Shown here one piece after another: positions 8,769 to 18,058 of a stretch of 64,000 nucleotides of DNA. Source of the stretch: G016234445 sp964438865 (lineage in GTDB: Bacteria > Chloroflexota > Dehalococcoidia > Tepidiformales > Tepidiformaceae); assembly GCA_964438865.1 (NCBI GenBank), contig CAYTMI010000004.1, forward strand, positions 124,001 to 188,000. Direction: 5' to 3'. Numbering within the stretch: position 1 is the stretch's first letter; each line of letters begins with the position of its first letter. The position numbers and the translations under genes were made by a program. A model generated the notes under the pieces. It had not been told where the DNA came from. It was given only the letters and a program-made list of their open reading frames with translations, and made no database searches.

Positions 8769-8846
8769 CTGGCCACGCAACGATGATAACCGGCGTTTCT
8801 CACGTGTCAACCCCGGATTTGTATCTAGACCGGACATAACACCGAA

Positions 8847-9752
8847 TCAGGCGCCTGCAAACACCTTTATGGCCCGAATTCCTGCCCCAGGATCCACTTC
8901 TCCGACGCCAACGAAGCTGCCATCGCTGCTGTAGATGCGGGTGCAAGCGGCGGCGCGGAGGGGCTCTAGCACGTGCCCGAGGACGTTTCCGTGCGCCAGC
9001 AGCGCTGCCCGCCCCGCGTCCAGGATGGCGGCGTCGAGGTCGGTGATACCTTCGTCGGCGGGGAGCAACACGTCGCCGAACTCGCCCGCACCCACCAGCC
9101 GGGCGACGTCGTCGAGGGTCAGCGCCCCCTCCACTGCGAAGCGGCCCACCCGGGTGCGCCTCAGCATCGAGAGATGTCCGCCGCCGCCCGCCATCTCGCC
9201 GATGTCCCGTGCGAGGCTGCGGATGTACGTCCCCGCGCCACAGGACACGTCGATGCGGAGCTTCCCCGGCGCGGTCGGCCCCAGGCGCAGTTCGTGGACG
9301 ACGACCGGCCGTTCGCGAAGTTCGACGGCGCCGCCGGCCCGGGCAACCGCATAGGCGCGCTTCCCGGCCACCTTGACGGCGCTGTAGGCAGGGGGCCGTT
9401 GCTGGATCGCCCCGGTAAACGCCCGCGCGAGGTGGGCGAGGTCGTCGTCCGAGAGTTCAGGGATCGGCCGTTCCGCCGTCACCGAACCTTCGGCGTCGTC
9501 AGTGTCGGTGGAGATGCCCAGGGTGACCTCGCCGGTGTAGCGCTTGTCGTGGCCGGCCATGTACTCGACAAGCCGGGTGGCGCGGCCAATGCAGACGACG
9601 AGCAGCCCCGTCGCCATGGGGTCGAGCGTGCCCGTGTGGCCGATTCGCCGCTGGCCGGTGAGGCGCCGCAGCTTCGCCACCACGTCATGGCTGGTCCACC
9701 CGGCGGGCTTGTCGATGAGGAGGATGCCCTCGGGGCCGGCCGCAACGCTCAC
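8847..9752 (-). CDS. truB: tRNA pseudouridine-55 synthase
   Basis: Converts U55 of the tRNA T-loop to pseudouridine. The 301-residue protein begins GILLIDKPAGWTSHDVV and carries GHTGTLDPMATGLL with the catalytic Asp, then KRYTGEVTLG, YSAVKVAGKRAY and a C-terminal PUA-like region. The start is GTG at 9752, 12 bases after the rbfA stop. It is the last gene of the nusA-ylxR-infB-rbfA-truB cluster, the conserved order in many bacteria, which couples transcription, initiation and RNA maturation. Confidence 0.95.
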   Translation of the reverse strand: MSVAAGPEGILLIDKPAGWTSHDVVAKLRRLTGQRRIGHTGTLDPMATGLLVVCIGRATRLVEYMAGHDKRYTGEVTLGISTDTDDAEGSVTAERPIPELSDDDLAHLARAFTGAIQQRPPAYSAVKVAGKRAYAVARAGGAVELRERPVVVHELRLGPTAPGKLRIDVSCGAGTYIRSLARDIGEMAGGGGHLSMLRRTRVGRFAVEGALTLDDVARLVGAGEFGDVLLPADEGITDLDAAILDAGRAALLAHGNVLGHVLEPLRAAACTRIYSSDGSFVGVGEVDPGAGIRAIKVFAGA

Positions 9753-9764
9753 GCTGGCGCCCCG

Positions 9765-10115
9765 TCAGTCTTCGCGCTGTACTTCGGCGATGAGCGACGC
9801 GAGGCGGGCGCCACGTTCGATCGACGGGTCCCAGCGGAACACCAGTTCCGGCACGCTCCGCATCTTCAGGCGGTGCATAAGTTCGGTGTGAAGGAAGTGG
9901 GCGGCGGCGGTCAGCCCTTCCAGCACCTCCTTCCGCTCCTCGACGTCCCCCAGGTGGGACACGAAGACGGTGGCGCGGCGAAGGTCGGGCGAGACCAGCA
10001 CTTCCGTGATCGAGAGGAGGCCGTGACCGATCCGGGGGTCCTTCACCTCACGCAGCAGCAGGTCGCTCAGTTCTTCGCGCAGCAGATCGTTCACGCGGCT
10101 GGTCCGCCGGCTCAT
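9765..10115 (-). CDS. rbfA: ribosome-binding factor A
   Basis: Small 16S rRNA maturation factor of the 30S subunit, 116 residues, normal length. The N-terminus SRRTSRVNDLLREELSDLLLREVKDPRI is diagnostic, followed by the KH-like core (VLVSPDLRRATVFVS) and the C-terminal PELVFRWDPSIERGARL. It lies between infB and truB on the minus strand in the usual operon, 30 bases after infB. Confidence 0.95.
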   Translation of the reverse strand: MSRRTSRVNDLLREELSDLLLREVKDPRIGHGLLSITEVLVSPDLRRATVFVSHLGDVEERKEVLEGLTAAAHFLHTELMHRLKMRSVPELVFRWDPSIERGARLASLIAEVQRED

Positions 10116-10145
10116 GGTCCATTCTCCCTGTGGCTGGCGGAGGGG

Positions 10146-11933
10146 TTAGTTCGCCCGCTCTTCGTGGAAGAATTCGATCAGGTCCCCCTCGGCGAACTTG
10201 TCGAAATTGCTGAGGACGATGCCGCACTCGTAGCCGGTCTGAACTTCGCGGACGTCGTCCTGGAAGCGCTTGAGACCGTCACAGCGGGTGCGGGCGACTT
10301 CTTCCTTGCCGCGGATGACCCGGACGTTGGAGCCGCGCCGGAGCGTGCCATCGAGGACGAAGGTTCCGGCGATGTTGCCGAGCTTGCTCGACTTGAACAC
10401 CTGGCGGACCTCCGCGTGCCCATCGATGACCTGGTTGTAGACGGGCTCGTACATGCCCGCCAGCGCCTTCTCGATGTCTTCGATGACCTGGTAAATGATG
10501 GTGTAGGGCCGAATCTCGACGCCGGTGGCGTCTGCCCGCTTCCTCGCCGAAGGGTCTGTCTTCGTGTTGAAGGCGATGATGATGCCGTTCGAGGCTTCCG
10601 CCAGCATCACGTCCGAGTCGCTCACCGGGCCGGTGGCGGAGTGGATGACCTTGAGCTTCACTTCGCTCGTGCTCAGCCGTTCGAGCGCGCCCTTGACCGC
10701 TTCCGAGCTGCCCCGGACGTCGGACTTCAAGATGATGATCAGTTCCTTGAGCTTCCCGGCGCTGATCTCGTTGAAGAGGGTGTCGAGGTTCACGTGGGCG
10801 TGGGCGGTCTGCTCCTCGGCTTCGCGGCGGCGGCGGCGGGCATCGACGATCTGGCGGGCTTCCCGTTCGTCGGCCACCACGCGCACGCGGTCGCCGGCCT
10901 CCGGCACTTCCTCCAGGCCCATCACGACGGCAGGCACGGCCGGGCCGGCCTCGCGGATGCGCTCGCCGCGGTCATTGAACAGCGCCTTGACCTTGCCGCT
11001 GATCTCGCCGACGACGATGGCATCGCCCTGGCGAAGCGTCCCATTCTTGACGAGGATGGTCGCGACCGGCCCGCGGCTGGAGTCGAGTTCGGCCTCGACG
11101 ACGACGCCGAGGGCGGGGCGGTCCGGGTTCGCCTTCAGTTCGGCGACTTCGGCCACGAGGTTGATGTTCTCAAGCAGTTCATCGATGCCGATCTGCTTGG
11201 TCGCGGAAACAGGCACGGTGATCACGTCGCCGCCGAAGTCTTCCACCACCACGCTGTGCTCGGTGAGCTGTTGCTTCACGCGGTCGGGGTTGGCGCCGGG
11301 TAGGTCGATCTTGTTGATGGCGACGATGATCGGCACCCCGGCAGCGCGCACGTGGTTGATCGCCTCGATGGTCTGGGGCATAACGCCGTCGTCCGCGGCG
11401 ACCACGAGGATCGCGATGTCGGTGACCTGGGCGCCGCGAGCGCGCATTGCCGTGAAGGCAGCGTGGCCGGGCGTGTCGATGAACGTGATCTGCTTGCCGT
11501 TGAGTTCAACCTGGTAGGCGCCGATGTGCTGGGTGATGCCGCCTGCCTCGCCGGCGGCGACCTTTGCGTGGCGGATCGAGTCCAGCAGGCTTGTCTTCCC
11601 GTGGTCGACGTGGCCGAGCACCGTCACGACCGGCGGCCGCGGCTTCAGCGTCGCCGGGTCGTCGGGCGCTTCTTCTTCTTCAACGACGTTCGCAGCGGCA
11701 GCGGCGGTGGCTTCGGCAACGGCTTCTTCGGTCGGGTCGAAGCCGAGGTCCACGGCGACAATGGCCGCGGTGTCATAGTCGATCGTCTGGTTCATCGAGG
11801 CCATGACGCCGTTGGTCATGAGCCGCTTGATGACCTCGACAGGTGTCACGGTGAGGAGGTCGCCAAGTTCTTTGACGGTGAGCGCCGCGGGGATGGCGAC
11901 GGGCCGGGGGCGGGAGGTGGGTTGTACGGTCAT
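10146..11933 (-). CDS. infB: translation initiation factor IF-2
   Basis: GTPase that places initiator tRNA on the 30S subunit and promotes subunit joining. At 595 residues it is a short IF-2, with one IF2_N domain (VKELGDLLTVTPVEVIKRLM), then the G domain with GHVDHGKT, DTPGHAAF and NKID, followed by domains II, III and IV. It lacks the long low-complexity N-terminal extension of E. coli IF-2. The ATG at 11933 overlaps the ylxR stop (ATGA), so translation is coupled. Confidence 0.96.
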   Translation of the reverse strand: MTVQPTSRPRPVAIPAALTVKELGDLLTVTPVEVIKRLMTNGVMASMNQTIDYDTAAIVAVDLGFDPTEEAVAEATAAAAANVVEEEEAPDDPATLKPRPPVVTVLGHVDHGKTSLLDSIRHAKVAAGEAGGITQHIGAYQVELNGKQITFIDTPGHAAFTAMRARGAQVTDIAILVVAADDGVMPQTIEAINHVRAAGVPIIVAINKIDLPGANPDRVKQQLTEHSVVVEDFGGDVITVPVSATKQIGIDELLENINLVAEVAELKANPDRPALGVVVEAELDSSRGPVATILVKNGTLRQGDAIVVGEISGKVKALFNDRGERIREAGPAVPAVVMGLEEVPEAGDRVRVVADEREARQIVDARRRRREAEEQTAHAHVNLDTLFNEISAGKLKELIIILKSDVRGSSEAVKGALERLSTSEVKLKVIHSATGPVSDSDVMLAEASNGIIIAFNTKTDPSARKRADATGVEIRPYTIIYQVIEDIEKALAGMYEPVYNQVIDGHAEVRQVFKSSKLGNIAGTFVLDGTLRRGSNVRVIRGKEEVARTRCDGLKRFQDDVREVQTGYECGIVLSNFDKFAEGDLIEFFHEERAN

Positions 11934-12238
11934 ACGGGTTCGCTTTCTTCGGCCGGCAGCGCCATGCCAAAGGCGCGCAACGCCTCGACATCTTCTTTCG
12001 CCGGGGTGATCTTCAGTGCGTAGGTAATGGTAGCGCCTTTCAGCGCTTTCTCCCAACACGATTTCTCGCGGTGGAGGTAGGCGCCGCGGCCGCGGGCCTT
12101 CCCGGTGGGGTCGACGCTGACGTGCTGGTCGGCCGTACGAACGATGCGGACCAGTTCGCGCTTGCCCTCTTCCTGGCGGCAGCCAATGCAGGTGCGCTGG
12201 GGGACGTGGCGGGGACGGGGTCCCTTCGCCGGCTTCAT
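11930..12238 (-). CDS. ylxR: YlxR family RNA-binding protein
   Basis: A 102-residue protein of the YlxR (RnpM-like) family, linked in other bacteria to RNase P regulation and RNA binding. The N-terminal signature VPQRTCIGCRQEEGKRELVR and the GRGAYLHREKSCWEKALK block are both seen. It sits between nusA and infB as in most bacteria, starts 12 bases after nusA ends, and overlaps infB by four bases. Confidence 0.92.
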   Translation of the reverse strand: MKPAKGPRPRHVPQRTCIGCRQEEGKRELVRIVRTADQHVSVDPTGKARGRGAYLHREKSCWEKALKGATITYALKITPAKEDVEALRAFGMALPAEESEPV

Positions 12239-12250
12239 CGTGCGTATCTC

Positions 12251-13798
12251 CTAGTGGATGCGCCCGCTGTAGTCGATCTCTTCCATGTCCTCTTCGGTCT
12301 CTTCGACAAAGCGGGGGGCGCGGCGGGCCTTCTTGGCGGCGGCGGCGGCGGCAGCCTTCTTCACGGGGTCTTCCACTTCTTCGGGCCGCTTCGGGAGCAC
12401 GTCTTCCGCGAAACGAATAGCGGAAGGCCGCGCTTCCGGCACCACCATCGTCGGGATTTCGTACTCCTCCCCGTCCTCTTCGGTCTCTTCGCCGTATTCC
12501 TCGGATTCGCGCTCATCGCGGTCCGGGACGGGCATCGTCGCCAGCGCGGCGGAGAAGTTGACGTCCTCTTCTTCGACGCCGCCGGCGGCCGCTTCGGCGC
12601 TGACGGCTGCCGCCGGGCGGGCGACGACCGCGGCAGCCGGTTCTAGCGAGGCGGCGGCGGCGACTTCTTCGGCCTCTTCGATGATGTCGATGTCGGGGGT
12701 TTCGCCGGGCGCGAACGGTTCGAACGAAGTCGGTGCTTCTTCGATGCCCTCTTCGCGGCGGGCTGCGGCCGATTGGCTGTGGATGTCGATCCGCCAGCCT
12801 GTGAGCTTTGCCGCCAGCCGGGCGTTCTGCCCTTCCTTGCCGATCGCCAGCGACAGCATCTTGTCCGGGACGACGACCGTGGCACGGTGCTCGTCCTCGT
12901 CGATGGACACTGCCAGCACCTCGGACGGGCTCAGGGCGTTCGAAACGAAGTTGCCCGGGTCCGGATCCCACTTGATGACGTCGATCCGTTCGCCGCTGAG
13001 TTCATTGACGATGTTCTGGATGCGGCTCCCGCGAATCCCGACGCAGGCGCCGATGGGGTCGATGCTGGCGATGCGCGAATGGACCGCGACCTTGCTGCGA
13101 TGGCCGCCTTCACGGGCGATCGACTTGACTTCCACGGTGCCGGCCGAAATCTCGGGCACTTCCATTTCGAAGAGGCGGCGCAGCACGTTGCGGTGCGCGC
13201 GGCTGACCACGATCTGGGGGCCTTTTACAGACTTCTGCACTTCCAGGATGAGGACGCGGACCCGCTGACCGGCCCGCAGATGCTCGTTCCGCACCTGTTC
13301 GGTGAACGGCAGCACCGCTTCCGTGCCCTTGCCGATTTCGATAACCGCCTGGCGCGGTTCGATGCGCTGGACCGTCCCGACGAGGATCTCGCCTTCGCGG
13401 CCGGCGTATTCGTCGAAGATCGCGTCTCGTTCGGCTTCGCGGAGGCGCTGGAGGACGACCTGTTTCGCCGTCTGGGCGGCGATCCGGCCGGCGTTGACCG
13501 GGATCTTCATTTCGAAGTCGAGGACATCGCCGTCGGCTGCGTCCTTCTTGTAGCGGCGGGCTTCGGCGACCGGGATCTCGGTGTTCGGCTCCTCCACCAC
13601 CTCCACGACGACCTTCTGCATGTAGAGGTGGATCTCGCCCGTCTCGGGGTCTACGCGAGCGTAGACGTTGGGCTGGTTCTCCCCCTCGCGGCGGTACGCC
13701 GAGGTAAGCGCCGCCTCGACAGCCTCGAAGACAACCTCCTTCGGGAGGTTCTTTTCGGCTGCCAGTTGGCCGATCGCGAGCAGAAAGTCGTTCTTCAT
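12251..13798 (-). CDS. nusA: transcription termination/antitermination factor NusA
   Basis: RNA polymerase-associated factor that modulates pausing, termination and antitermination. The 515-residue protein has the N-terminal polymerase-binding domain, an S1 domain (GEILVGTVQRIEPRQAVIEIG), and two KH domains (DPIGACVGIRGSRIQNIVNEL; LAIGKEGQNARLAAKLTGW). About 160 C-terminal residues are acidic and Ala/Glu-rich, ending IDYSGRIH, and replace the AR repeats of E. coli. The ATG at 13798 behind GAGATC is preferred over a GTG at 13831, which would put codons through the terminator hairpin. It heads the operon; rimP is not present upstream. Confidence 0.95.
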   Translation of the reverse strand: MKNDFLLAIGQLAAEKNLPKEVVFEAVEAALTSAYRREGENQPNVYARVDPETGEIHLYMQKVVVEVVEEPNTEIPVAEARRYKKDAADGDVLDFEMKIPVNAGRIAAQTAKQVVLQRLREAERDAIFDEYAGREGEILVGTVQRIEPRQAVIEIGKGTEAVLPFTEQVRNEHLRAGQRVRVLILEVQKSVKGPQIVVSRAHRNVLRRLFEMEVPEISAGTVEVKSIAREGGHRSKVAVHSRIASIDPIGACVGIRGSRIQNIVNELSGERIDVIKWDPDPGNFVSNALSPSEVLAVSIDEDEHRATVVVPDKMLSLAIGKEGQNARLAAKLTGWRIDIHSQSAAARREEGIEEAPTSFEPFAPGETPDIDIIEEAEEVAAAASLEPAAAVVARPAAAVSAEAAAGGVEEEDVNFSAALATMPVPDRDERESEEYGEETEEDGEEYEIPTMVVPEARPSAIRFAEDVLPKRPEEVEDPVKKAAAAAAAKKARRAPRFVEETEEDMEEIDYSGRIH

Positions 13799-13808
13799 AG
13801 ATCTCAAC

Positions 13809-13832
13809 AAAAAAGTGGGCCGAGAGCCCACT
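13809..13832 (-). terminator. intrinsic terminator in the nusA leader (candidate attenuator)
   Basis: On the minus strand AGTGGGC and GCCCACT make a perfect 7-bp stem with loop TCTCG, followed at once by TTTTTT. It ends about ten bases before the nusA ATG and starts about 20 bases after the nusA -10 would place transcription start. No gene lies upstream on this strand, so it would terminate the nusA transcript itself. Confidence 0.75.
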
Positions 13833-13856
13833 CCTTCAGGAATGCCTTCTCAGGCG

Positions 13857-13865
13857 AGTATAGCA
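13857..13865 (-). promoter_or_regulatory. nusA operon promoter (extended -10)
   Basis: TGC-TATACT on the minus strand is a near-consensus extended -10. Its 12-base context is identical to the site at 82-93. No good -35 is visible, as expected for extended -10 promoters. Predicted transcription starts near 13850, giving a leader of about 50 bases. From here to 14121 nothing else is seen except two imperfect copies of a CATCCGTA...GGGAG motif near 13911 and 13967. Confidence 0.55.
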
Positions 13866-14121
13866 CGGCCACGCAAGCCGGAAACCGCGCCCCGCGAGCG
13901 GCTGGCCCCCATCCGTAGCCCGACTGCCAGGGAGGGCCGGAGCCCCCAGCGGGCATCCCTCATCCGTACCGCGACCGGAAGGGAGCGGCGGCGTCCCGCG
14001 CCAGCCTCGCCCGGTAGCCGCGCCCCACCGTGGGCGCATCACCTGCCACCCATGCCCCACGTCCGGCCGCTACCGGCCCGTTCCCCGGCCGCCGCTGCCG
14101 TCCGCTCTCCCACGCGCGGGG

Positions 14122-14127
14122 TATACT
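14122..14127 (+). promoter_or_regulatory. -10 element placing transcription start at the ATG
   Basis: TATACT is followed by GCCGCCC and then the ATG at 14135, only seven bases later, so the mRNA would be leaderless. No Shine-Dalgarno is present. Confidence 0.5.
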
Positions 14128-14134
14128 GCCGCCC

Positions 14135-16963
14135 ATGCAGGCAGCGGATTTCGTGGCGAAGTGGCGGGCGTCTCAGCACAAAGAGTCGGCCGCTTACGTG
14201 TCCCACTTCGAGGACCTCTGCCGGCTCGTCGGCCATCAGACGCCGATCGAGGCTGACCCCTCGGGCGGATTCTTCTGCTACCAGAAAGGCGTCACCAAGG
14301 AATCGGGCAAGCAGGGCTTCGCCGACGTCTGGCTGCGCACCAACTTCGGCTGGGAGTACAAGAGCAAGGGCGGCGACCTCGAGAAGGCTTACCAGCAACT
14401 CCTCCAGTACCGCGACAACCTCGAAAACCCGCCCCTCCTGATCGTCAGCGACTTCGACACGATCATCGTCCGCACCAACTTCAACGGCACTGTGTCACAG
14501 ACCTACACGATCGCGCTCGACGACATCGCTTCGGGCGAGCCACTTCCCGGCACGGCGCTCAACGCGCGCCAGGTTCTCCTCGCCTGCTTCGAAGAGCCCG
14601 GCCAGCTCAAGCCGGGCCAGACCACCGAGGCCCTGACGAAGGCGGCGGCCGACGATTTCAGCAGGATTGCCGCCGCCCTTCGCGCGGCCGTCTCCGCCAG
14701 GTACGACCCGCTCACCCGGGGATACCCGCGCGACTACACCGACGACCAGATTGCGCGCTTCCTTTCCAAGCTGCTTTTCTGCATGTTCGCCAGCGACGTT
14801 GGCCTCCTGCCGAAGGGCATCGTCGGCCGGCTCATCGATAACAACCGCGGCCCCGCCGCCCAACTCGCCTCCGGTCTCTCGGACCTGTTCGCGGTCATGA
14901 ATGCAGGCGGACGCTTCGGTAGCGAGAACATCCCGCACTTCAACGGCGGCCTCTTCCGGGACTCGGAGTCGCTGGAGATCCCCTCCGGCCAGGTCGACGC
15001 CCTCCGCGACGCCGACAGGCTCGACTGGACGGACGTGGAGCCGTCGATCTTCGGCACCCTCTTCGAACGCATCCTCGACCCCGCAAAGCGCAGCCAGCTC
15101 GGCAAGCACTACACCTCGCGCGAGGACATCGAGACCATCGTCCGGCCGGTGGTGATGGAGCCACTCGAGCGGGAGTGGGCCGCCATCCAGGAGGAGGTCC
15201 GGCCGCTTCTCCGCTGGGAGACCCAGACGGGCGAGCGGCGGAAGAACAGCCGCGATGCTCTTGTGGGCCGCCTGCAAGACTTCCTCGACCACCTCGGCGC
15301 GCTCCGCATCCTCGACCCCGCTTGCGGCAGCGGGAACTTCCTCTACGTGACGATGGACCTGCTCAAGACGCTCGAACGCCGGGTGATCGCCTTCGGCGCC
15401 ACGCATGCAGTCGCCGTGCAGCCTCGGGTCCACCCCCGCCAGCTCTTCGGGATCGAACTGAACGAGTATGCCCACGAACTCGCTTCGATCGTCGTCTGGA
15501 TCGGCTACCTCCAGTGGAAGCGGCGCAACGGCTTCTCGATGGTCGACGAGGACCCGGTCCTTCAGCCGCTCGACAACATCAGGCAGATGGACGCCATCCT
15601 CGCGCGCACCCCGGCGGGCCGCCCCTACGAACCCGAGTGGCCGGGGGCCGACTTCATCGTCGGCAACCCGCCCTTCCTCGGCGGCAAGAAGCTCCGCAAT
15701 GAGAAGACGGGCCTCGGCGACGAGTACGTGGACGCGCTCTTCGAGGTGTGGGACGGCCGAGTGCGGCGCGAGTCCGACCTGTGCTGCTACTGGCACGAGA
15801 AGGCGCGCGAGATGGTGGCGACGAAGAAGTCAAGGCGGGTGGGCCTGCTCGCCACGCAGGCGATCCGCGGCGGGGCGAACCGCGAAACCCTCGCCCGGAT
15901 CAAGCGCAGCGGTGGGATCTTCCTTGCCGAATCCGACCGGCCCTGGGTGCTCGACGGCGCCGCCGTGCGCGTGTCGATGGTGGGGTTTGACGACGGCTCC
16001 GAGACCCGCCTGAGGCTGGACGGCCGCGAAGTAGAGGGCATCAACGCCGACCTCACCAGCAGTTCCGACCTGACGCAGGCGCGACGGCTGAAGGAGAACG
16101 CTGGCAAGTGCTTCCAAGGGACGACCAAGTATGGACCGTTTGACCTGAAAGGCGATGAGGCTCGGCGGATGGAAGCCCTCCCGAATCCTCACGGTCGACC
16201 AAACGCGGACGTAATTAGACGCCACCTCAACGCCAAGGACATCACGGACCGATTGTCGGATGACTGGGTTATCGACTTCCCTCCCGGAACGTCAGAGGAC
16301 GAGGCGGCGCTCTATGAGGCACCATTTGAGTTCGTGAAGCTGCGCGTGAAGCCCGTGCGAGAGGCAGCGCGAGGGAAAGATGTTCAGGCAGCCTCATGGT
16401 GGATTCACTGGCGACCTCGGCCCGAGATGCGGATCGCCCTCGAAGGGCTCAGGCGCTTCATTTGCACTCCGCGGGTAGCCAAGCATCGCGTATACGTGTG
16501 GATGGAGGGGTCATTGCTGCCGTCGGATGCGACGGTCGTCTTTGCCCGCGACGACGACTACTTCTTCGGCGTGCTTCACTCGCGGGCGCACGAGCTCTGG
16601 GCACGGGCAACCGGCACACAGCTTCGGGAGGTCGAGAGCGGATTCCGGTACACGCCCACAACCTGTTTCGAGACGTTCCCGTTCCCGCGGCCAACGCCGG
16701 AACAGGAAGCGGCGATCGCGTCGGCTGCGGCAGAACTGAACCGATTGCGAGAGAACCGGCTGAACCCGCCGGGCCTGGACGAGGCGGACTTGAAGAAGCG
16801 GACCCTGACCAACCTCTACAACGAGCGTCCAACCTGGCTCGCCAACGCCCACAGGAAGCTGGACGAGGCGGTCTTCGCCGCCTACGGATGGCCGCCAGAC
16901 CTGGCAGATGCCGACGTGCTGGCGCGCCTGCTGGCGCTGAACCTGGAGCGGGAGGCGGTGTAA
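14135..16963 (+). CDS. MmeI-like (type IIL) restriction-modification enzyme
   Basis: Single 942-residue polypeptide combining endonuclease, adenine methyltransferase and target recognition, close in length to MmeI (919). The N-terminal nuclease motif is Asp64 with Glu74-Tyr-Lys76 (FGWEYKSKGG). A helical spacer follows. The methyltransferase has motif I DPACGSG (394-400) and catalytic motif NPPF (511-514), and the C-terminal third is the target-recognition region. Enzymes of this class methylate one strand of a non-palindromic site and cut about 20 bases away. Both active sites look intact. The next gene begins 7 bases after it and is probably co-transcribed. An alternative GTG/ATG upstream at 14030 is less likely given the promoter. 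Confidence 0.85.
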   Translation: MQAADFVAKWRASQHKESAAYVSHFEDLCRLVGHQTPIEADPSGGFFCYQKGVTKESGKQGFADVWLRTNFGWEYKSKGGDLEKAYQQLLQYRDNLENPPLLIVSDFDTIIVRTNFNGTVSQTYTIALDDIASGEPLPGTALNARQVLLACFEEPGQLKPGQTTEALTKAAADDFSRIAAALRAAVSARYDPLTRGYPRDYTDDQIARFLSKLLFCMFASDVGLLPKGIVGRLIDNNRGPAAQLASGLSDLFAVMNAGGRFGSENIPHFNGGLFRDSESLEIPSGQVDALRDADRLDWTDVEPSIFGTLFERILDPAKRSQLGKHYTSREDIETIVRPVVMEPLEREWAAIQEEVRPLLRWETQTGERRKNSRDALVGRLQDFLDHLGALRILDPACGSGNFLYVTMDLLKTLERRVIAFGATHAVAVQPRVHPRQLFGIELNEYAHELASIVVWIGYLQWKRRNGFSMVDEDPVLQPLDNIRQMDAILARTPAGRPYEPEWPGADFIVGNPPFLGGKKLRNEKTGLGDEYVDALFEVWDGRVRRESDLCCYWHEKAREMVATKKSRRVGLLATQAIRGGANRETLARIKRSGGIFLAESDRPWVLDGAAVRVSMVGFDDGSETRLRLDGREVEGINADLTSSSDLTQARRLKENAGKCFQGTTKYGPFDLKGDEARRMEALPNPHGRPNADVIRRHLNAKDITDRLSDDWVIDFPPGTSEDEAALYEAPFEFVKLRVKPVREAARGKDVQAASWWIHWRPRPEMRIALEGLRRFICTPRVAKHRVYVWMEGSLLPSDATVVFARDDDYFFGVLHSRAHELWARATGTQLREVESGFRYTPTTCFETFPFPRPTPEQEAAIASAAAELNRLRENRLNPPGLDEADLKKRTLTNLYNERPTWLANAHRKLDEAVFAAYGWPPDLADADVLARLLALNLEREAV

Positions 16964-16969
16964 CCCGTC

Positions 16970-17800
16970 ATGCCAAACGACCGCCTCAACCCGTGCCGAG
17001 CCAAGATCGACCGGGCCAAATATCACCTCCAAGAGTTTGCGGACCGGCTTGACCCTTCCGAAGGCGAGCAAACGTACGGCCTGACGTTCGAGATCGACTC
17101 GGATTCCAGTGAACTGGTTGTGAGGAGCGTCGCTGCAGAAAGGTTCTTCATCGACCTGTCGATTCTCGCCGGCGAGATCATCCACCATGCGCGATCCGCT
17201 TTGGATCACGCGGTCTGGCTCTTGTCCAAGTCCCCAAGCGCCTACGTAACCGGTTTTCCGGTCTACTGGCCACAACCGAAATACCCCGACCGTGACTCTC
17301 TGGCTCAGAACAAGAATTACCTGGCCATGTTCGAAAGCACCCCCGATCCCGTAAGGGCAATGATCAACGGCTTTCAGCCGATGATTCCGGCTTTCAAAAC
17401 CAACGAGCTCTATATCCTCAATGAGATGTGGAAACAGGAGAAGCATCGTCTCCTCAACATGGTTGGCGTCGTGACCGAGGCGTGCCAGGTCTACTTCAGC
17501 CGAAGCGACGGGAGGTCGGTCGTTGCGCTGGTTGAACTCAAAGGCGGGCCACTCGAAAACGGTACCGAACTCGCCCGCGCTGCCCTGCCGGCTGGATTCG
17601 AGCGCGACGTGCAAGTGATGCCCGTGGTGGTAATGGCCGTCAAGTTTTCGGACGCCGGGCCAGCGGCCGGCCGCCTCGCCGAGAAGATGCTTCGCGAACT
17701 CGTCAGATATGCTGAGTTCATTCTCTTCCGGTTGGACGAAGCTTCCCTTGGACTGCCCCCAAGCAAGTGGCTTCCGCCCGCTCCGGAGGAGGGCTTCTGA
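16970..17800 (+). CDS. uncharacterised protein next to the MmeI-like gene
   Basis: 276 residues, no recognised catalytic domain. A segment GEIIHHARSALDHAVWLLS (residues ~69-87) matches an R-S-x-L-D-H motif common in an uncharacterised helical family in Chloroflexota and Actinobacteria, somewhat like HEPN proteins, but the HEPN R-x4-6-H motif cannot be assigned with confidence. It starts 7 bases after the restriction-modification gene; the GGAGGCGG inside that gene's end serves as ribosome-binding site. The context suggests an accessory or additional defence role, which is inference only. Confidence 0.7.
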   Translation: MPNDRLNPCRAKIDRAKYHLQEFADRLDPSEGEQTYGLTFEIDSDSSELVVRSVAAERFFIDLSILAGEIIHHARSALDHAVWLLSKSPSAYVTGFPVYWPQPKYPDRDSLAQNKNYLAMFESTPDPVRAMINGFQPMIPAFKTNELYILNEMWKQEKHRLLNMVGVVTEACQVYFSRSDGRSVVALVELKGGPLENGTELARAALPAGFERDVQVMPVVVMAVKFSDAGPAAGRLAEKMLRELVRYAEFILFRLDEASLGLPPSKWLPPAPEEGF

Positions 17801-18058
17801 GCGTTGGCAATGCCGGTCAAGCAAGACGGAGCTTTGTTCAGTGGTGGGATAGTTGCCATCAACGAGCCTTCAGCGGCGGCCGTCGAGGCTGACGCGGGGC
17901 GTGGCAGCCCGGCGATGCGGCCACGGTCAGAATCCCTACCCGCGGCTACCTGGTCCCTGACCCCTGCCCCCTGATCCCTCCCCCTGTGCCACCCGGCCCT
18001 TCCACATCCCCGCCCTCGCCCGAATGGTGGACCCACACCGCCACGCGAAGGGCCCCCA

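Noticed and set aside
8973..11303. A 776-residue plus-strand frame across truB, rbfA and infB
   Set aside because: It is antisense to three conserved translation genes and has the repetitive composition of a shadow frame.
14495..15796. Long open frame on the minus strand opposite the MmeI-like gene
   Set aside because: It lies entirely opposite a gene with all expected motifs. Long antisense frames are normal at this GC content; composition is Val/Glu/Asp/Arg-skewed with no domain.
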